Source: Zobellia nedashkovskayae
GTDB lineage: Bacteria > Bacteroidota > Bacteroidia > Flavobacteriales > Flavobacteriaceae
NCBI RefSeq assembly: GCF_015330125.1
Contig: NZ_JADDXR010000002.1
Span: 4,724,685-4,788,684, forward strand
Direction: 5' to 3'
DNA length: 64,000 nucleotides
Both the position numbers and the translations under genes were made by a program. Positions 38,101-45,810 of the stretch are shown one piece after another. Every line of letters starts with the position of its first letter. Positions within the stretch are counted from its first letter, which is position 1. Below the pieces are notes generated by a model that saw only the letters and a program-made list of their open reading frames with translations, had not been told where the DNA came from and ran no database searches.

Positions 38101-38295
38101 TGCATCACCCTCAGCAGCTGATATGGTATAATTACCATCAAAGTCTGTGGTAGCACCTTTGTTTGTTCTTGCGACTACAATTGATACGCCCGGAAGCGGA
38201 ACATCTTTTGCATCGGTGACATTTCCTGAAATTGTTTGCCCAAATGATGTGTACGAGCACAAAAGAGCAAACATTACGAGTGTAATATTCTTCAT
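35200..38295 (-). CDS. SusC/RagA TonB-linked outer-membrane transporter
   Basis: 1031 residues. Signal peptide (1-19, ending SFGQ), a carboxypeptidase-like regulatory domain (22-95, GNVTDAKDVPLPGVSIVV and TDFDGNYTISA), TonB-box-like LNEVVVTALG, plug domain (about 110-235, ending GVRAANGVVVITTKKGK) and a 22-strand barrel to the end (terminal FIFGLNLNF). There is no extra N-terminal sigma-regulator (DUF4880-like) extension. Imports ligands with the SusD next to it. Its upstream region holds a large hairpin. Confidence 0.95.
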   Translation of the reverse strand: MKNITLVMFALLCSYTSFGQTISGNVTDAKDVPLPGVSIVVARTNKGATTDFDGNYTISAAEGDALNFSYIGMKSKTVTIGANQTINVVLEEDAQQLNEVVVTALGIKKEKRSVGYAIQEIGSEELNRDNNGDVLSGIQGKVAGVNINASSGAAGAGSSIIIRGITSLNPSANNQPLFVVDGIPISNEASTGNLLPSTGSNAPSSSEQFSFTNRGADLNPNDIESVSILKGPAATALYGVRAANGVVVITTKKGKNGETKFNLRTSIGWQEVNKTPDVQTKWREGRGGEIISTSNNNAPDGYDFADGNSFGFWTLGPEYGPNDKNYDNFKNFFNKAFTTNNSLNVSGGGENYTYFGSVSRSDDEGLVPNTYFDRTSLKLSGSINITDKFTVEPSISYIVSDGRLPNGGDKSVMSSLSYWSPTIDVNDYILPNGDEKNYTAGVVDNPRYFAEVSYLDSKVNRILANTKFNYQFNDWAQVQYQLGVDNYHDSRLRFVPPDIDPGSATNGFIVDEGLNYNELTSNLFVTLSKDFSEDLSGSLLVGNQVSSTKSRRLTTRAEGLDPDNLTAFGQANNFFEDIGGTERKVVGLFGDFRLEYKNTLFLNVTGRNDWSSTLPKENRSFFYPSFNLSYVLSQSLQDAGSLPDFLTFAKFRASYAEVGKDASAYVGIYYDQPSNFPFGTVDGLSRDSSGGSSTLKPERTASVEFGGEFKFFNNRFGIDFTYYKQNSKDQILPVPVAQSSGYDTFVLNAGEIENRGLEALVNIVPIKTDNFKWDVTLNWSKVDAEVISLPNGVDEIIFADSGFPGVISKLEVGGAPGDLFGYVWEKHENGSRLIGEDGFPSIVANNPSDRVKVGSALPDWLGSISSTLKYKGLALSFLIERKEGGELYDSGQRNGIRNGVLQITEFRDATTVLDGVLADGSPNNIPVFIDENYYRNSAVYNRASEILVQDASWWRLRNVTLSYDLPSNLIKNTPFTTMGFSFTGTNLWLDTPFRGYDPEGSQFSAGTNAYGFTGLNIPNTKSFIFGLNLNF

Positions 38296-38463
38296 GTGTT
38301 TGGAGTTAGTTAATTACTAAAATTAGCAAATAATTAACTTATAACCTCAGTCTTGATTGCAGAAATAACACTTTGACAAAATACATTCTTTATATTATCA
38401 ATATGTCGATTTTATTCGATTTAGTTTTCAAATACCCAATATTAAAGATTTTAACCACACTAA

Positions 38464-38501
38464 GAATATCGTATTATTTTGTTACAAAAAATACGATATT
38501 C
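38464..38501. repeat. Long perfect inverted repeat between susC and the lipocalin-like genes
   Basis: GAATATCGTATT (38464-38475) and AATACGATATTC (38490-38501) are perfect complements. The loop itself continues the stem as TTTTG/CAAAA around TTA, leaving one bulged A: 17 bp of stem. No T-run follows, so it is a poor terminator. It lies about 170 bases ahead of susC and about 60 ahead of the first lipocalin-like gene, where an operator would be expected. Confidence 0.6.
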
Positions 38502-38559
38502 ATAAATTTTGTTGTAACTTATTGTTGCAAAACCGCTTATCCATTTAAACTACACTATT

Positions 38560-39006
38560 ATGAAAAAACTATTAGGATTGGCTTTATTGATGCTTCTACT
38601 CATCTCTGCATCAGGAACTATAGCTGTTGAAAATGAACTACACCCTTCAATTGAAGGAACATGGGAATTGACTAGCCGTTATAATTATGACGGCGAAAAC
38701 GTTACCGATACACTAACGCCTGTAAAGGGGTACAGCCAGATTAAAATGTTCTATAACGGAAAAGTTATGTGGACGCGCTATACACCTAATAAAGAAGTAG
38801 AATGGTTTGGATATGGTTCTTACGAAGCTACTGACAATACCTTAGTTGAAAAATTAGAATATATGTCTGCTTCCATGCGTAAAATTGCTAATGAAGATAT
38901 GCAATGGAGCATGGAACTGCAATTAGACAATAATACGTTCACCCAAATTTCATTGGACGAAGATGGTGGACGCATTGCTTCGGAAAATTACCATCGCGTA
39001 GATTAA
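38560..39006 (+). CDS. Secreted lipocalin-like protein, copy 1 of a tandem pair
   Basis: 148 residues with a signal peptide (1-22). The mature protein is one small beta domain starting HPSIEGTWELTSRYNY, a pattern like lipocalin-like proteins, with NGKVMWTRY, VEWFGYGSYEATD and LEYMSASMRKI. No cysteine and no known catalytic residues. The next gene encodes a paralogue of equal length, about 70 % identical by eye in the mature part. Function unknown. Confidence 0.8.
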   Translation: MKKLLGLALLMLLLISASGTIAVENELHPSIEGTWELTSRYNYDGENVTDTLTPVKGYSQIKMFYNGKVMWTRYTPNKEVEWFGYGSYEATDNTLVEKLEYMSASMRKIANEDMQWSMELQLDNNTFTQISLDEDGGRIASENYHRVD

Positions 39007-39087
39007 CAAAGGCTCCTTACTGCCTCTTCTTTCTTAAAGACAGGCTGATTTTATACACTATATACGTCAACCTTAAAACACTTGGCC

Positions 39088-39534
39088 ATGAAAAAAATTA
39101 TTACTGTTATCTGTATTTCATTTTTACTTATTTCTGCCACCAAATATGAAGCTCCTGAAGCCGCCTACCACCCTACTATTGAAGGTACTTGGGAACTGGT
39201 GAGCCATTATAATTACGCAGATGGCATTCCTACCGACACGTTACTCGCGGCAGATGGATACCGCCAAATTAAAATGTATTATAACGGAAAAGTAATGTGG
39301 ACCCGTTATGTACCCAACGATTCTGTTGAATGGTTTGGCTATGGTTCTTATGAAACCACAGACAGCACCCTTACCGAAAAACTGGAATACATGTCTGCCT
39401 CTATGCGTAAGATTACCAATTCAGACATGAAATGGGATATGGAACTGGAACTAGATAAAAATAGTTTCAGCCAAATTTTTACTGATGAGGAAGGAAATAG
39501 AATCAATTCTGAAAACTATAAGCGTTTGGATTGA
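39088..39534 (+). CDS. Secreted lipocalin-like protein, copy 2 of a tandem pair
   Basis: 148 residues from the ATG at 39088 (an in-frame TTG two codons earlier is not needed). Signal peptide 1-19, then HPTIEGTWELVSHYNY and the same conserved blocks as copy 1, without gaps between the two mature sequences. Most differences lie in the loop after the first strands. 81 bases after copy 1, same strand, followed by a terminator: probably one transcript born of gene duplication. Confidence 0.8.
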   Translation: MKKIITVICISFLLISATKYEAPEAAYHPTIEGTWELVSHYNYADGIPTDTLLAADGYRQIKMYYNGKVMWTRYVPNDSVEWFGYGSYETTDSTLTEKLEYMSASMRKITNSDMKWDMELELDKNSFSQIFTDEEGNRINSENYKRLD

Positions 39535-39550
39535 TAAAACTAGAACAAAT

Positions 39551-39580
39551 AAAAAAAGCTGCATAACGCAGCTTTTTTTT
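39551..39580. terminator. Bidirectional terminator
   Basis: AAAAAAAGCTGC pairs with GCAGCTTTTTTT around ATAAC, with runs of A and T on the two sides. Ends the lipocalin-like pair and trxB. Confidence 0.88.
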
Positions 39581-39599
39581 ATTCTCTATGTAGATTTTT

Positions 39600-40565
39600 T
39601 TAAACCGTTTCTTGGGGAGTTTCTACACTTGCCAAGTAACGTTCAGCATCCAAAGCAGCCATACAACCTGTACCCGCAGCAGTAACTGCTTGGCGGTATT
39701 CTTTGTCTTGAGCGTCTCCGCTGGCAAAAACACCAGGCTTGTTCGTTTTTGTAGATTTTCCTTTGGTTATAAGGTATCCGGTTTCGTCCATATCTAATTG
39801 ACCTTTGAATATATCCGTATTCGGTTTATGACCAATAGCAATAAAAAGACCTGTAATGGCAATGTCTTCTTTTTCGCCAGTCTGGTTGTGCACTACACGT
39901 AAACCTTCAACCACTTGCTCTCCTAGAACCTCATCTACCTCAGTATTGTATCGAACCTCAATGTTCTTAATACTTCCTACACGGTGTTGCATTGCTTTAG
40001 ACGCACGCATTTGGTCCTTACGCACCAACATGGTAACCTTATTACAAATGTTGGCCAAATAAGAAGCTTCTTCCGCCGCTGTATCTCCTGCACCTACAAT
40101 GGCAACATCCTGACCTCTATAGAAAAATCCGTCACAAACAGCACAGGCGGAAACACCTCCACCACGTAAACGTTGTTCACTTGGGATGTTCAAATATTTT
40201 GCCGTAGCACCTGTAGAAATAATTATGGTTTCTGCTTCTATAGTTTTATTATCGTCTATAGTTACTTTGTGTATCCCGCCAATAGTATCACTCAACTCAA
40301 CGGCAGTTGCCATTCCAATACGGACTTCCGTACCAAAACGCTCTGCTTGCTGTTGCAATTGCACCATCATGCTTGGACCATCAATACCTTCCGGATAGCC
40401 TGGGAAATTATCGACCTCAGTTGTAGTGGTCAATTGCCCTCCGGGCTCCATCCCAGTATACACAACCGGCTTTAAATCTGCTCGAGCTGCATATATTGCA
40501 GCTGTATACCCTGCAGGTCCCGATCCTATTATCAACGTTTTAAGCCTTTCTATTTTCTCAGACAT
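39600..40565 (-). CDS. trxB: Thioredoxin reductase
   Basis: From the ATG at 40565 (MSEKIERLKTLIIGSGPAGY) the enzyme has 321 residues, the normal length. FAD-binding GSGPAGYTAAIYAARA (about 14-29), NADPH-binding IVGAGDTAAEEASYLA, redox-active CAVC in SACAVCDGFFYRG, and the C-terminal FAD block GVFASGDAQDKEYRQAVTAAG. It reduces thioredoxin with NADPH. Cytoplasmic, monocistronic. Confidence 0.96.
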   Translation of the reverse strand: MSEKIERLKTLIIGSGPAGYTAAIYAARADLKPVVYTGMEPGGQLTTTTEVDNFPGYPEGIDGPSMMVQLQQQAERFGTEVRIGMATAVELSDTIGGIHKVTIDDNKTIEAETIIISTGATAKYLNIPSEQRLRGGGVSACAVCDGFFYRGQDVAIVGAGDTAAEEASYLANICNKVTMLVRKDQMRASKAMQHRVGSIKNIEVRYNTEVDEVLGEQVVEGLRVVHNQTGEKEDIAITGLFIAIGHKPNTDIFKGQLDMDETGYLITKGKSTKTNKPGVFASGDAQDKEYRQAVTAAGTGCMAALDAERYLASVETPQETV

Positions 40566-40818
40566 AATCAAATACTCATTTTAAATAGTTAATGAACAAA
40601 AATAGCCTTTTTGTAAAAAGGCTCTTCTAAAAGTTATTAAAAGTTTTTCCTATTGGTCGTTTTGCCTTGTAATTCTTACATACCTTCTAATAGCCTGTAA
40701 ATACGAAGTTTACAAAGAGATAAATCTTATATATTCATCTTTACTGTAAAAAATTGTTAAAAACCAAACCCTTGGCATTCGCATCCCGTAAATACTTATT
40801 GAAAAATATTAGAGTATT

Positions 40819-41517
40819 ATGGATGATTTAAAATTGACATGTGTAATTATTGAAGATTCTATTCTTCACAGCGAGGTACTAGCAAAATTAATACATCAGC
40901 ACCCAAATCTAAGCCTAACAAAAACCTATAGAAATGGAATAGAGGCCAAGAACAATAAAGCCAATGAAAATGTAGATCTTATTTTCCTGACCGTAGAACT
41001 ACCTTTTATAAACGGCTTTGACCTAATTGAAACTTTCAAAGAAAGTCCACAAATTATATTGGTTAGCAGCACACCTAACCACGCCTTTAGAGCTTTTGAT
41101 TATACCGTTACAGATTATTTGCTAAAACCTCTATTACCTTTAAGGTTTGACAAAGCTGTAAAAAAAGCACTTTACAATGCAAAACTTACTACAAACCATA
41201 AAGATGAAGCACATTTTTTTGTAAAAAGTAATTCTAGAAAAGTAAAAATAAATTACATAGATATTAAATGGATAGAAGCTTTAGGAGATTATGTAAAATT
41301 AGTCACCGAAAAATCTAACCACATTGTGCTTTCTTCCATGAAAAATTTTGAAAAAAAATTACCCGATTCCCAATTTGTCCGTATTCATAAATCGTACATC
41401 ATAAACTTAAAAAGAATTGAAAAATTCAATAACACCATGGTAGAAGTTGAAGGCAAGAAAATTACTTTAAGCCGTAGCAGAAGAGATTTTTTTATGAGTG
41501 CCATAGGAACTTCATAA
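40819..41517 (+). CDS. LytTR-family regulator with a receiver lacking the phosphoacceptor Asp
   Basis: 232 residues: receiver-like domain (1-120) and LytTR domain (about 130-230, with ALGDYVKLVTEKS and FVRIHKSYIINLKRIEKF). The acidic pair (Glu12, Asp13) and the Lys in DYLLKPL are kept, but where its paralogue at 42629 has LDIEMP this protein reads LTVELP, so residue 58 is Thr (codon ACC) instead of Asp. It cannot be phosphorylated in the usual way and is likely a constitutive or ligand-controlled regulator. No kinase is adjacent. Confidence 0.9.
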   Translation: MDDLKLTCVIIEDSILHSEVLAKLIHQHPNLSLTKTYRNGIEAKNNKANENVDLIFLTVELPFINGFDLIETFKESPQIILVSSTPNHAFRAFDYTVTDYLLKPLLPLRFDKAVKKALYNAKLTTNHKDEAHFFVKSNSRKVKINYIDIKWIEALGDYVKLVTEKSNHIVLSSMKNFEKKLPDSQFVRIHKSYIINLKRIEKFNNTMVEVEGKKITLSRSRRDFFMSAIGTS

Positions 41518-41520
41518 CTA

Positions 41521-42366
41521 TTAGTTCTCCACCGGGATTACTAAAAATGGTATTTCTATGCTGAAACTGACTTTTTTAATTACCGGTTCTCTCATTATAC
41601 CTTCTATAAAATCGTGGTCATATTTTACCATCGTCAAGAAATCAATATCCAATTCTTTAAGAAACACCTGAATACTCTTTGTCTTGCTTGTAAAATTAGG
41701 CATCCAATGATATGTGGACTCAAATTCATTTAAATAAGCATCTAACGTATTTCTGTTAGACTCTTGTGTAAAATCTAATCGCTCTTCCTCATTTATATGC
41801 ATAATGTGTACAGATGACTTAAAACGGGTAAGAATACGCTTTAAGGGCTCTAAAACCTCTGCAGAAAAATTTCTCTTATAACTAGTTACCAACGCCACTT
41901 CTTTGGGTGCTTTATAAAAGCAACCCTTAGGAACCACCAGTACCGGACATGCTGCTACTTTTAAAACATTCATTGTTCTGGTTCCTAAAAATACAGATTT
42001 TGCTCCCGTAGCTCCTTGAGTACCCATTACAATGATATCTATACCCTCTTTTATAGTTACCTGTAAAACCTCATCCACTAAAGAGTCTAGTGCAATGCGT
42101 GTTATAAACTGGTGTTTTGGATTGTGGTTTATGCGTTCTAACTCCTCACAAAACTCGTTTATTTCACTTTCTGTTTCAGACATCCAATTATCGCCCAGGC
42201 CTATCTGTCCGGCTGAACCCAAAACATAGTCAATCCTCATTGTCGTTGGCGTATAGGTATGAAGAAGATAAAAAGTACACGCCATTTCCTTATAAAAATG
42301 CATAGCATAATCTATGGCATTTCTAGAATTTTCAGAAAAATCGGTCGGTAAAAGGACTTTTAGCAT
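41521..42366 (-). CDS. Universal stress protein (UspA family, tandem-domain size)
   Basis: 281 residues. The first half is a full UspA domain: MLKVLLPTDFSENSRNAIDYA and the ATP-binding-type IDIIVMGTQGATGAKSVFLG ... TRTMNVLKVAACPVLVVPKG. The second half (about 150-281) keeps the fold in weakened form (EVALVTSYKRNFSAE, IPFLVIPVEN). Role in stress survival is general family knowledge. It lies between the two paralogous LytTR genes, convergent with the first (3 bp between stops). Confidence 0.9.
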   Translation of the reverse strand: MLKVLLPTDFSENSRNAIDYAMHFYKEMACTFYLLHTYTPTTMRIDYVLGSAGQIGLGDNWMSETESEINEFCEELERINHNPKHQFITRIALDSLVDEVLQVTIKEGIDIIVMGTQGATGAKSVFLGTRTMNVLKVAACPVLVVPKGCFYKAPKEVALVTSYKRNFSAEVLEPLKRILTRFKSSVHIMHINEEERLDFTQESNRNTLDAYLNEFESTYHWMPNFTSKTKSIQVFLKELDIDFLTMVKYDHDFIEGIMREPVIKKVSFSIEIPFLVIPVEN

Positions 42367-42628
42367 GACTTTTGATTTAGTTTAATAAAACTATGACCTT
42401 CTAAAATAAAAAAACATGACATCTATCAGTTTTACGGTTAACACCAGTAAATTTTTAGAGTCAGACCTAATTTTAAAAGTGTTCAAAAGCCAGTAAAATA
42501 TTAAATTATATATTTGCATTAGCTAACCTATTTTTTATCTGGCCCCACAACTGTAAAAAGAAGGTGATTAGTTAATAATTATTTAACCTCTTTAAGAAGT
42601 TACATACTTTTTAAACAATCCTCTTACT

Positions 42629-43330
42629 ATGAATTCTGTAAAATTAACGTGTGTAGTTATAGACGACTCTAAGACGCAACGTACTGCAGTCGCCAAACTT
42701 ATCAAAAACCATATTAATCTTCGTTTCGTTGCTGATTACAAGAATGCCGTAGAAGCGCAAAAGCATATGGAGGAAAGCGATGTAGACCTCGTTTTTCTTG
42801 ATATAGAAATGCCTTTGATAAATGGTTTTCAATTTCTAGACTCTCTAAAAAGTCGACCTCAAATTATTCTAATTTCTGCAAAAGAAGAATATGCCATGCA
42901 GGCTTTTGACTATGATGTAACCGATTATCTTCTAAAACCTATACGTCAAAACCGTTTTAATACCGCTATTAAAAAAGCACTACAAAACAATATTGAAGTT
43001 GAAGAAAACGAAGACGATTATATCTTTGTGAACAGCAAACTCAAAAAGGTAAAATTACCTCTTGGTCAAATAAAATGGATTGAAGGTCTTGGTGATTATA
43101 TTAAAGTAGTTACGGACGAGAAAAATGTTCTGATTCTTTCTACCATGAAGTCCTTTGCGGAAAAGCTACCTGAAGATAGATTCCTAAGAGTACATAAATC
43201 CTATATAATAAACCTAGACAGGGTTGATAAATTTAACGGATCCCAAGTTGAAGTATGCGGACATTCAATTCCGTTAAGTAGACATAAGAAACTAGCGCTA
43301 GAAGATGCCTTAATGAATTCAGAGGCTTAA
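42629..43330 (+). CDS. LytTR-family response regulator
   Basis: 233 residues, closely related in sequence and length to the regulator at 40819. The receiver is complete: Asp12/Asp13, phosphoacceptor Asp58 in LVFLDIEMPLINGF, Ser in LISAKEEYAMQAF and Lys in DYLLKPIR. LytTR domain about 130-233, with RFLRVHKSYIINLDRVDKF. A box TATATTTG at 42509-42516 is a possible -7 element, about 110 bases ahead of the start. No histidine kinase next to it, so the partner is encoded elsewhere. A terminator follows. Confidence 0.93.
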   Translation: MNSVKLTCVVIDDSKTQRTAVAKLIKNHINLRFVADYKNAVEAQKHMEESDVDLVFLDIEMPLINGFQFLDSLKSRPQIILISAKEEYAMQAFDYDVTDYLLKPIRQNRFNTAIKKALQNNIEVEENEDDYIFVNSKLKKVKLPLGQIKWIEGLGDYIKVVTDEKNVLILSTMKSFAEKLPEDRFLRVHKSYIINLDRVDKFNGSQVEVCGHSIPLSRHKKLALEDALMNSEA

Positions 43331-43350
43331 TAGCCTATTTCATAAAAAAC

Positions 43351-43380
43351 AAAAGGCCAATCTTACGATTGGCCTTTTTT
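43351..43380. terminator. Bidirectional terminator
   Basis: AAAAGGCCAATC pairs with GATTGGCCTTTT around TTAC, continuing into a T-run. Shared by the LytTR gene and galK. Confidence 0.88.
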
Positions 43381-43382
43381 AA

Positions 43383-44510
43383 TTATATGATCGATGTACC
43401 ACCACTTGGCCGCACTTCAAATGCTTCAAGTGTAATATCAAACTTATCTTTATATGCTTTTGTAGCAGCACTTACAAAATCTCCAACAGCGCTTTCGTGA
43501 ACAATATTCAGTGTACATCCTCCAAAACCACCACCGGTCTGTCTAGCACCTAATACTTGAGCATTATCTTTAGAGAAGTCTACCAAGAAATCTGATTCAG
43601 GACAACTTACCTCATACTCCTTACTAATACCATCGTGGGCCTTATAAAGAATCTGACCAACCTCTTTAAGGTTGTTTTGTTTTAATGCCTCAACCATTTC
43701 CAATACCCTATCGTTTTCCTTAACGATAAAAGAACATCTATTGTAAACTATAGGACTCATATCCTTTTTTGACGCAAGAAGTATTTCTTCATTAACGTCC
43801 CTTAAAGATTTTACATTAGGGTACTTTTTCTGAATAATAGCAACTCCCTGTTCACATTCTTCTTTCCGGGTATTGTACTCACTAGAAGCTAGATTATGAG
43901 AAACTTTTGTATTAAGAAGTATTATTTTATATGGATGTAAATCTATAGGAATATGCTTGTACTCCAAAGAACGACAGTCTAACAGAATAACATTTCCGGC
44001 TTCGCTCATGACCGAAGCAAATTGATCCATAATACCACATTGTGTTCCCACGTAGGTATGTTCTGCAGTCTGTGAAAGCTGAACCATTTCTATTTTAGAA
44101 AGTCCCAATTCAAAAATCTCATTGAGACCAAAAGCCAAACCACATTCCAAGGCAGCAGACGAGCTTAGACCAGAACCAGTAGGCAAGTTACTTTCTACGA
44201 TACAATCAAAACCTCTAACTTTATCAGTTCTTTTTGAGATTTCGTTCAACACGCCTAGAATGTAATTCTCCCACTCTACTTTACTTACCGCAATCTTATC
44301 TAGATTTAATTCAAAACCCGTGTCATACGTTTTACTGTATACATTACATTGGTTTTTGGAACCGTTCTTTTTAAAACTGAATGTAATATTCTTTTCTATG
44401 GCCGTTGGAAGCACATATCCCATATTATAATCAGTGTGTTCACCTATAAGGTTTATTCTACCGGGAGATGATATGACTAATTCTGGCTTAAAATTTTCTA
44501 AAAACTGCAT
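43383..44510 (-). CDS. galK: Galactokinase
   Basis: 375 residues, a GHMP kinase. The galactokinase signature PGRINLIGEHTDYNMGYVLP lies at about 16-35, the ATP-binding loop LPTGSGLSSSAALE near 115, the catalytic Asp region GTQCGIMDQFAS near 170, and the third GHMP motif ARQTGGGFGGCTL near the C-terminus. Converts galactose to galactose 1-phosphate. It follows the FGE-like lipoprotein by 12 bases in the same direction, so galactose may come from the polymer handled by the neighbouring PUL-like genes; that link is inference. No galT or mutarotase here. Confidence 0.95.
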   Translation of the reverse strand: MQFLENFKPELVISSPGRINLIGEHTDYNMGYVLPTAIEKNITFSFKKNGSKNQCNVYSKTYDTGFELNLDKIAVSKVEWENYILGVLNEISKRTDKVRGFDCIVESNLPTGSGLSSSAALECGLAFGLNEIFELGLSKIEMVQLSQTAEHTYVGTQCGIMDQFASVMSEAGNVILLDCRSLEYKHIPIDLHPYKIILLNTKVSHNLASSEYNTRKEECEQGVAIIQKKYPNVKSLRDVNEEILLASKKDMSPIVYNRCSFIVKENDRVLEMVEALKQNNLKEVGQILYKAHDGISKEYEVSCPESDFLVDFSKDNAQVLGARQTGGGFGGCTLNIVHESAVGDFVSAATKAYKDKFDITLEAFEVRPSGGTSII

Positions 44511-44522
44511 GAGAGAAATTGT

Positions 44523-45671
44523 TTATTTTGAGTTACGGACCATATCTGCCGTAGCAACGGTTCTAAAACCTAAATGTTCCAATGATGAATCTAAACTTGT
44601 AGCCATACGAGATGAAACCCTATAACTTGCACAGTAACTGGCATTACATAGAAAGGAACCACCTTTCATAACTTTTTCTTTTGCGTAAGGATCCCTTTCA
44701 TTATAAGCTTGGTCTGCTCCCAATGGGTTTTTAGCCACCGGATACCTTGTATTCAATTCTTTATAGTAGTTGGTATTGTACCAATCGTTAGTCCATTCCC
44801 AAACGTTTCCGGCCATATCATATAACCCAAAATCATTTGCCGGATATGATTTCACCGGTGCCCGTAGTCCAAAACCATCTGTTTCTACATTAGTTACAGG
44901 AAACTCACCTTCCCAAGTATTAGCCTTTTCAGATAATTTGGTGTCTTCGTCTCCCCAGGAATATGTTGTTGTTAAATGCGTACCACGAGCAGCTCGTTCC
45001 CATTCCGCTTCTGTAGGCAAACGTCTATTGGCCCATTCGCAATACGCCAAAGCATCTTCATAAGCAATGTGCACAACAGGGTAGTTTCCTTTACCTTTAA
45101 TAGAACTTTTAGGTCCATTGGGGTGTTGCCAATCAGCACCTATGGTCCAACTCCACCATTGTGAAAAATCATAAAGATTAGGTACGGCACTTTTAGCCTG
45201 TTTAAAGGTTAAAGAACCTGGTTGCATAATACTATCATGTGGCTTTGGAGTGCCTTCAGGAAGTTGTTTTTTCATTTCTTCCCAATCAATTTCGCGTTCT
45301 GCTACGGTTTCATAGCCTGTTTCTTTTACGAATTTTTTAAAGTCGTCATTAGTAACCTCCGTGATATCCATAAAAAAACCATCTACCGCTACTTTATGTG
45401 CAGGCTTCTCATGCTCCATGGCCCCTTTATCTTGTGGAACCGCTCCTTGAGAAAAAACAGCGCCAGGAATCCAAACCATTCCTTTAGGCGTAGCAACATC
45501 TTCGGGCATTTCTTTAATGACCGTTGTATCTATTTCTATGGTTTTGGAAGCCCCTATTTTTTCAGTAGCTTCAACTACTTCTGCCTTTTTAGATGTATCT
45601 TCTTTACATCCTATAGAGAAACAAAGAACTGCAAAAGAAGCAAAAATTTTAATCGTATTGTGCATAATCAT
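44523..45671 (-). CDS. Formylglycine-generating-enzyme-type (SUMF1) lipoprotein
   Basis: 382 residues. Signal peptide with lipobox FSIGC (Cys22), then an FGE-sulfatase domain (about 62-378): GMVWIPGAVFSQGA, FFMDITEVTNDDF, RRLPTEAEWERAARG, DMAGNVWEWTNDWY and LGFRTV. The two copper-binding active-site cysteines of human FGE (336 and 341) appear as Cys342 and Cys347 in GGSFLCNASYCASYR, with identical spacing, so it may really make formylglycine in sulfatases in the periplasm. No sulfatase gene is in the window. An alternative start two codons in (45665) is possible. Operon with galK. Confidence 0.9.
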   Translation of the reverse strand: MIMHNTIKIFASFAVLCFSIGCKEDTSKKAEVVEATEKIGASKTIEIDTTVIKEMPEDVATPKGMVWIPGAVFSQGAVPQDKGAMEHEKPAHKVAVDGFFMDITEVTNDDFKKFVKETGYETVAEREIDWEEMKKQLPEGTPKPHDSIMQPGSLTFKQAKSAVPNLYDFSQWWSWTIGADWQHPNGPKSSIKGKGNYPVVHIAYEDALAYCEWANRRLPTEAEWERAARGTHLTTTYSWGDEDTKLSEKANTWEGEFPVTNVETDGFGLRAPVKSYPANDFGLYDMAGNVWEWTNDWYNTNYYKELNTRYPVAKNPLGADQAYNERDPYAKEKVMKGGSFLCNASYCASYRVSSRMATSLDSSLEHLGFRTVATADMVRNSK

Positions 45672-45761
45672 ATTTGAAAAATGGAAAACAAAGTTAACCC
45701 TATTTTTTGGTTAACCGTTAAATTTAAAAACCGTCTGTTTCTTTTAAAACTGAAACAAAAA

Positions 45762-45787
45762 AATGTCCCCGTAAATCACGGGGACAC
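45762..45787 (-). terminator. Terminator after the Gfo/Idh gene
   Basis: TGTCCCCGT pairs with ACGGGGACA around AAATC; on the minus strand it runs into seven T residues. It ends the oxidoreductase gene before the FGE-like gene starts. Confidence 0.85.
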
Positions 45788-45810
45788 TGTTATTTTTCGA
45801 AGTTCATAAA

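Noticed and set aside
42546..42556. Single CACAACTGTAA resembling a LytTR half-site upstream of the regulator at 42629
   Set aside because: No partner at 21 bp on either side and the flanking position deviates from the consensus.
45222..45677. 151-codon frame antisense to the FGE-like gene
   Set aside because: Rich in Phe, Tyr and Cys as expected for a reverse reading of this gene; no family.
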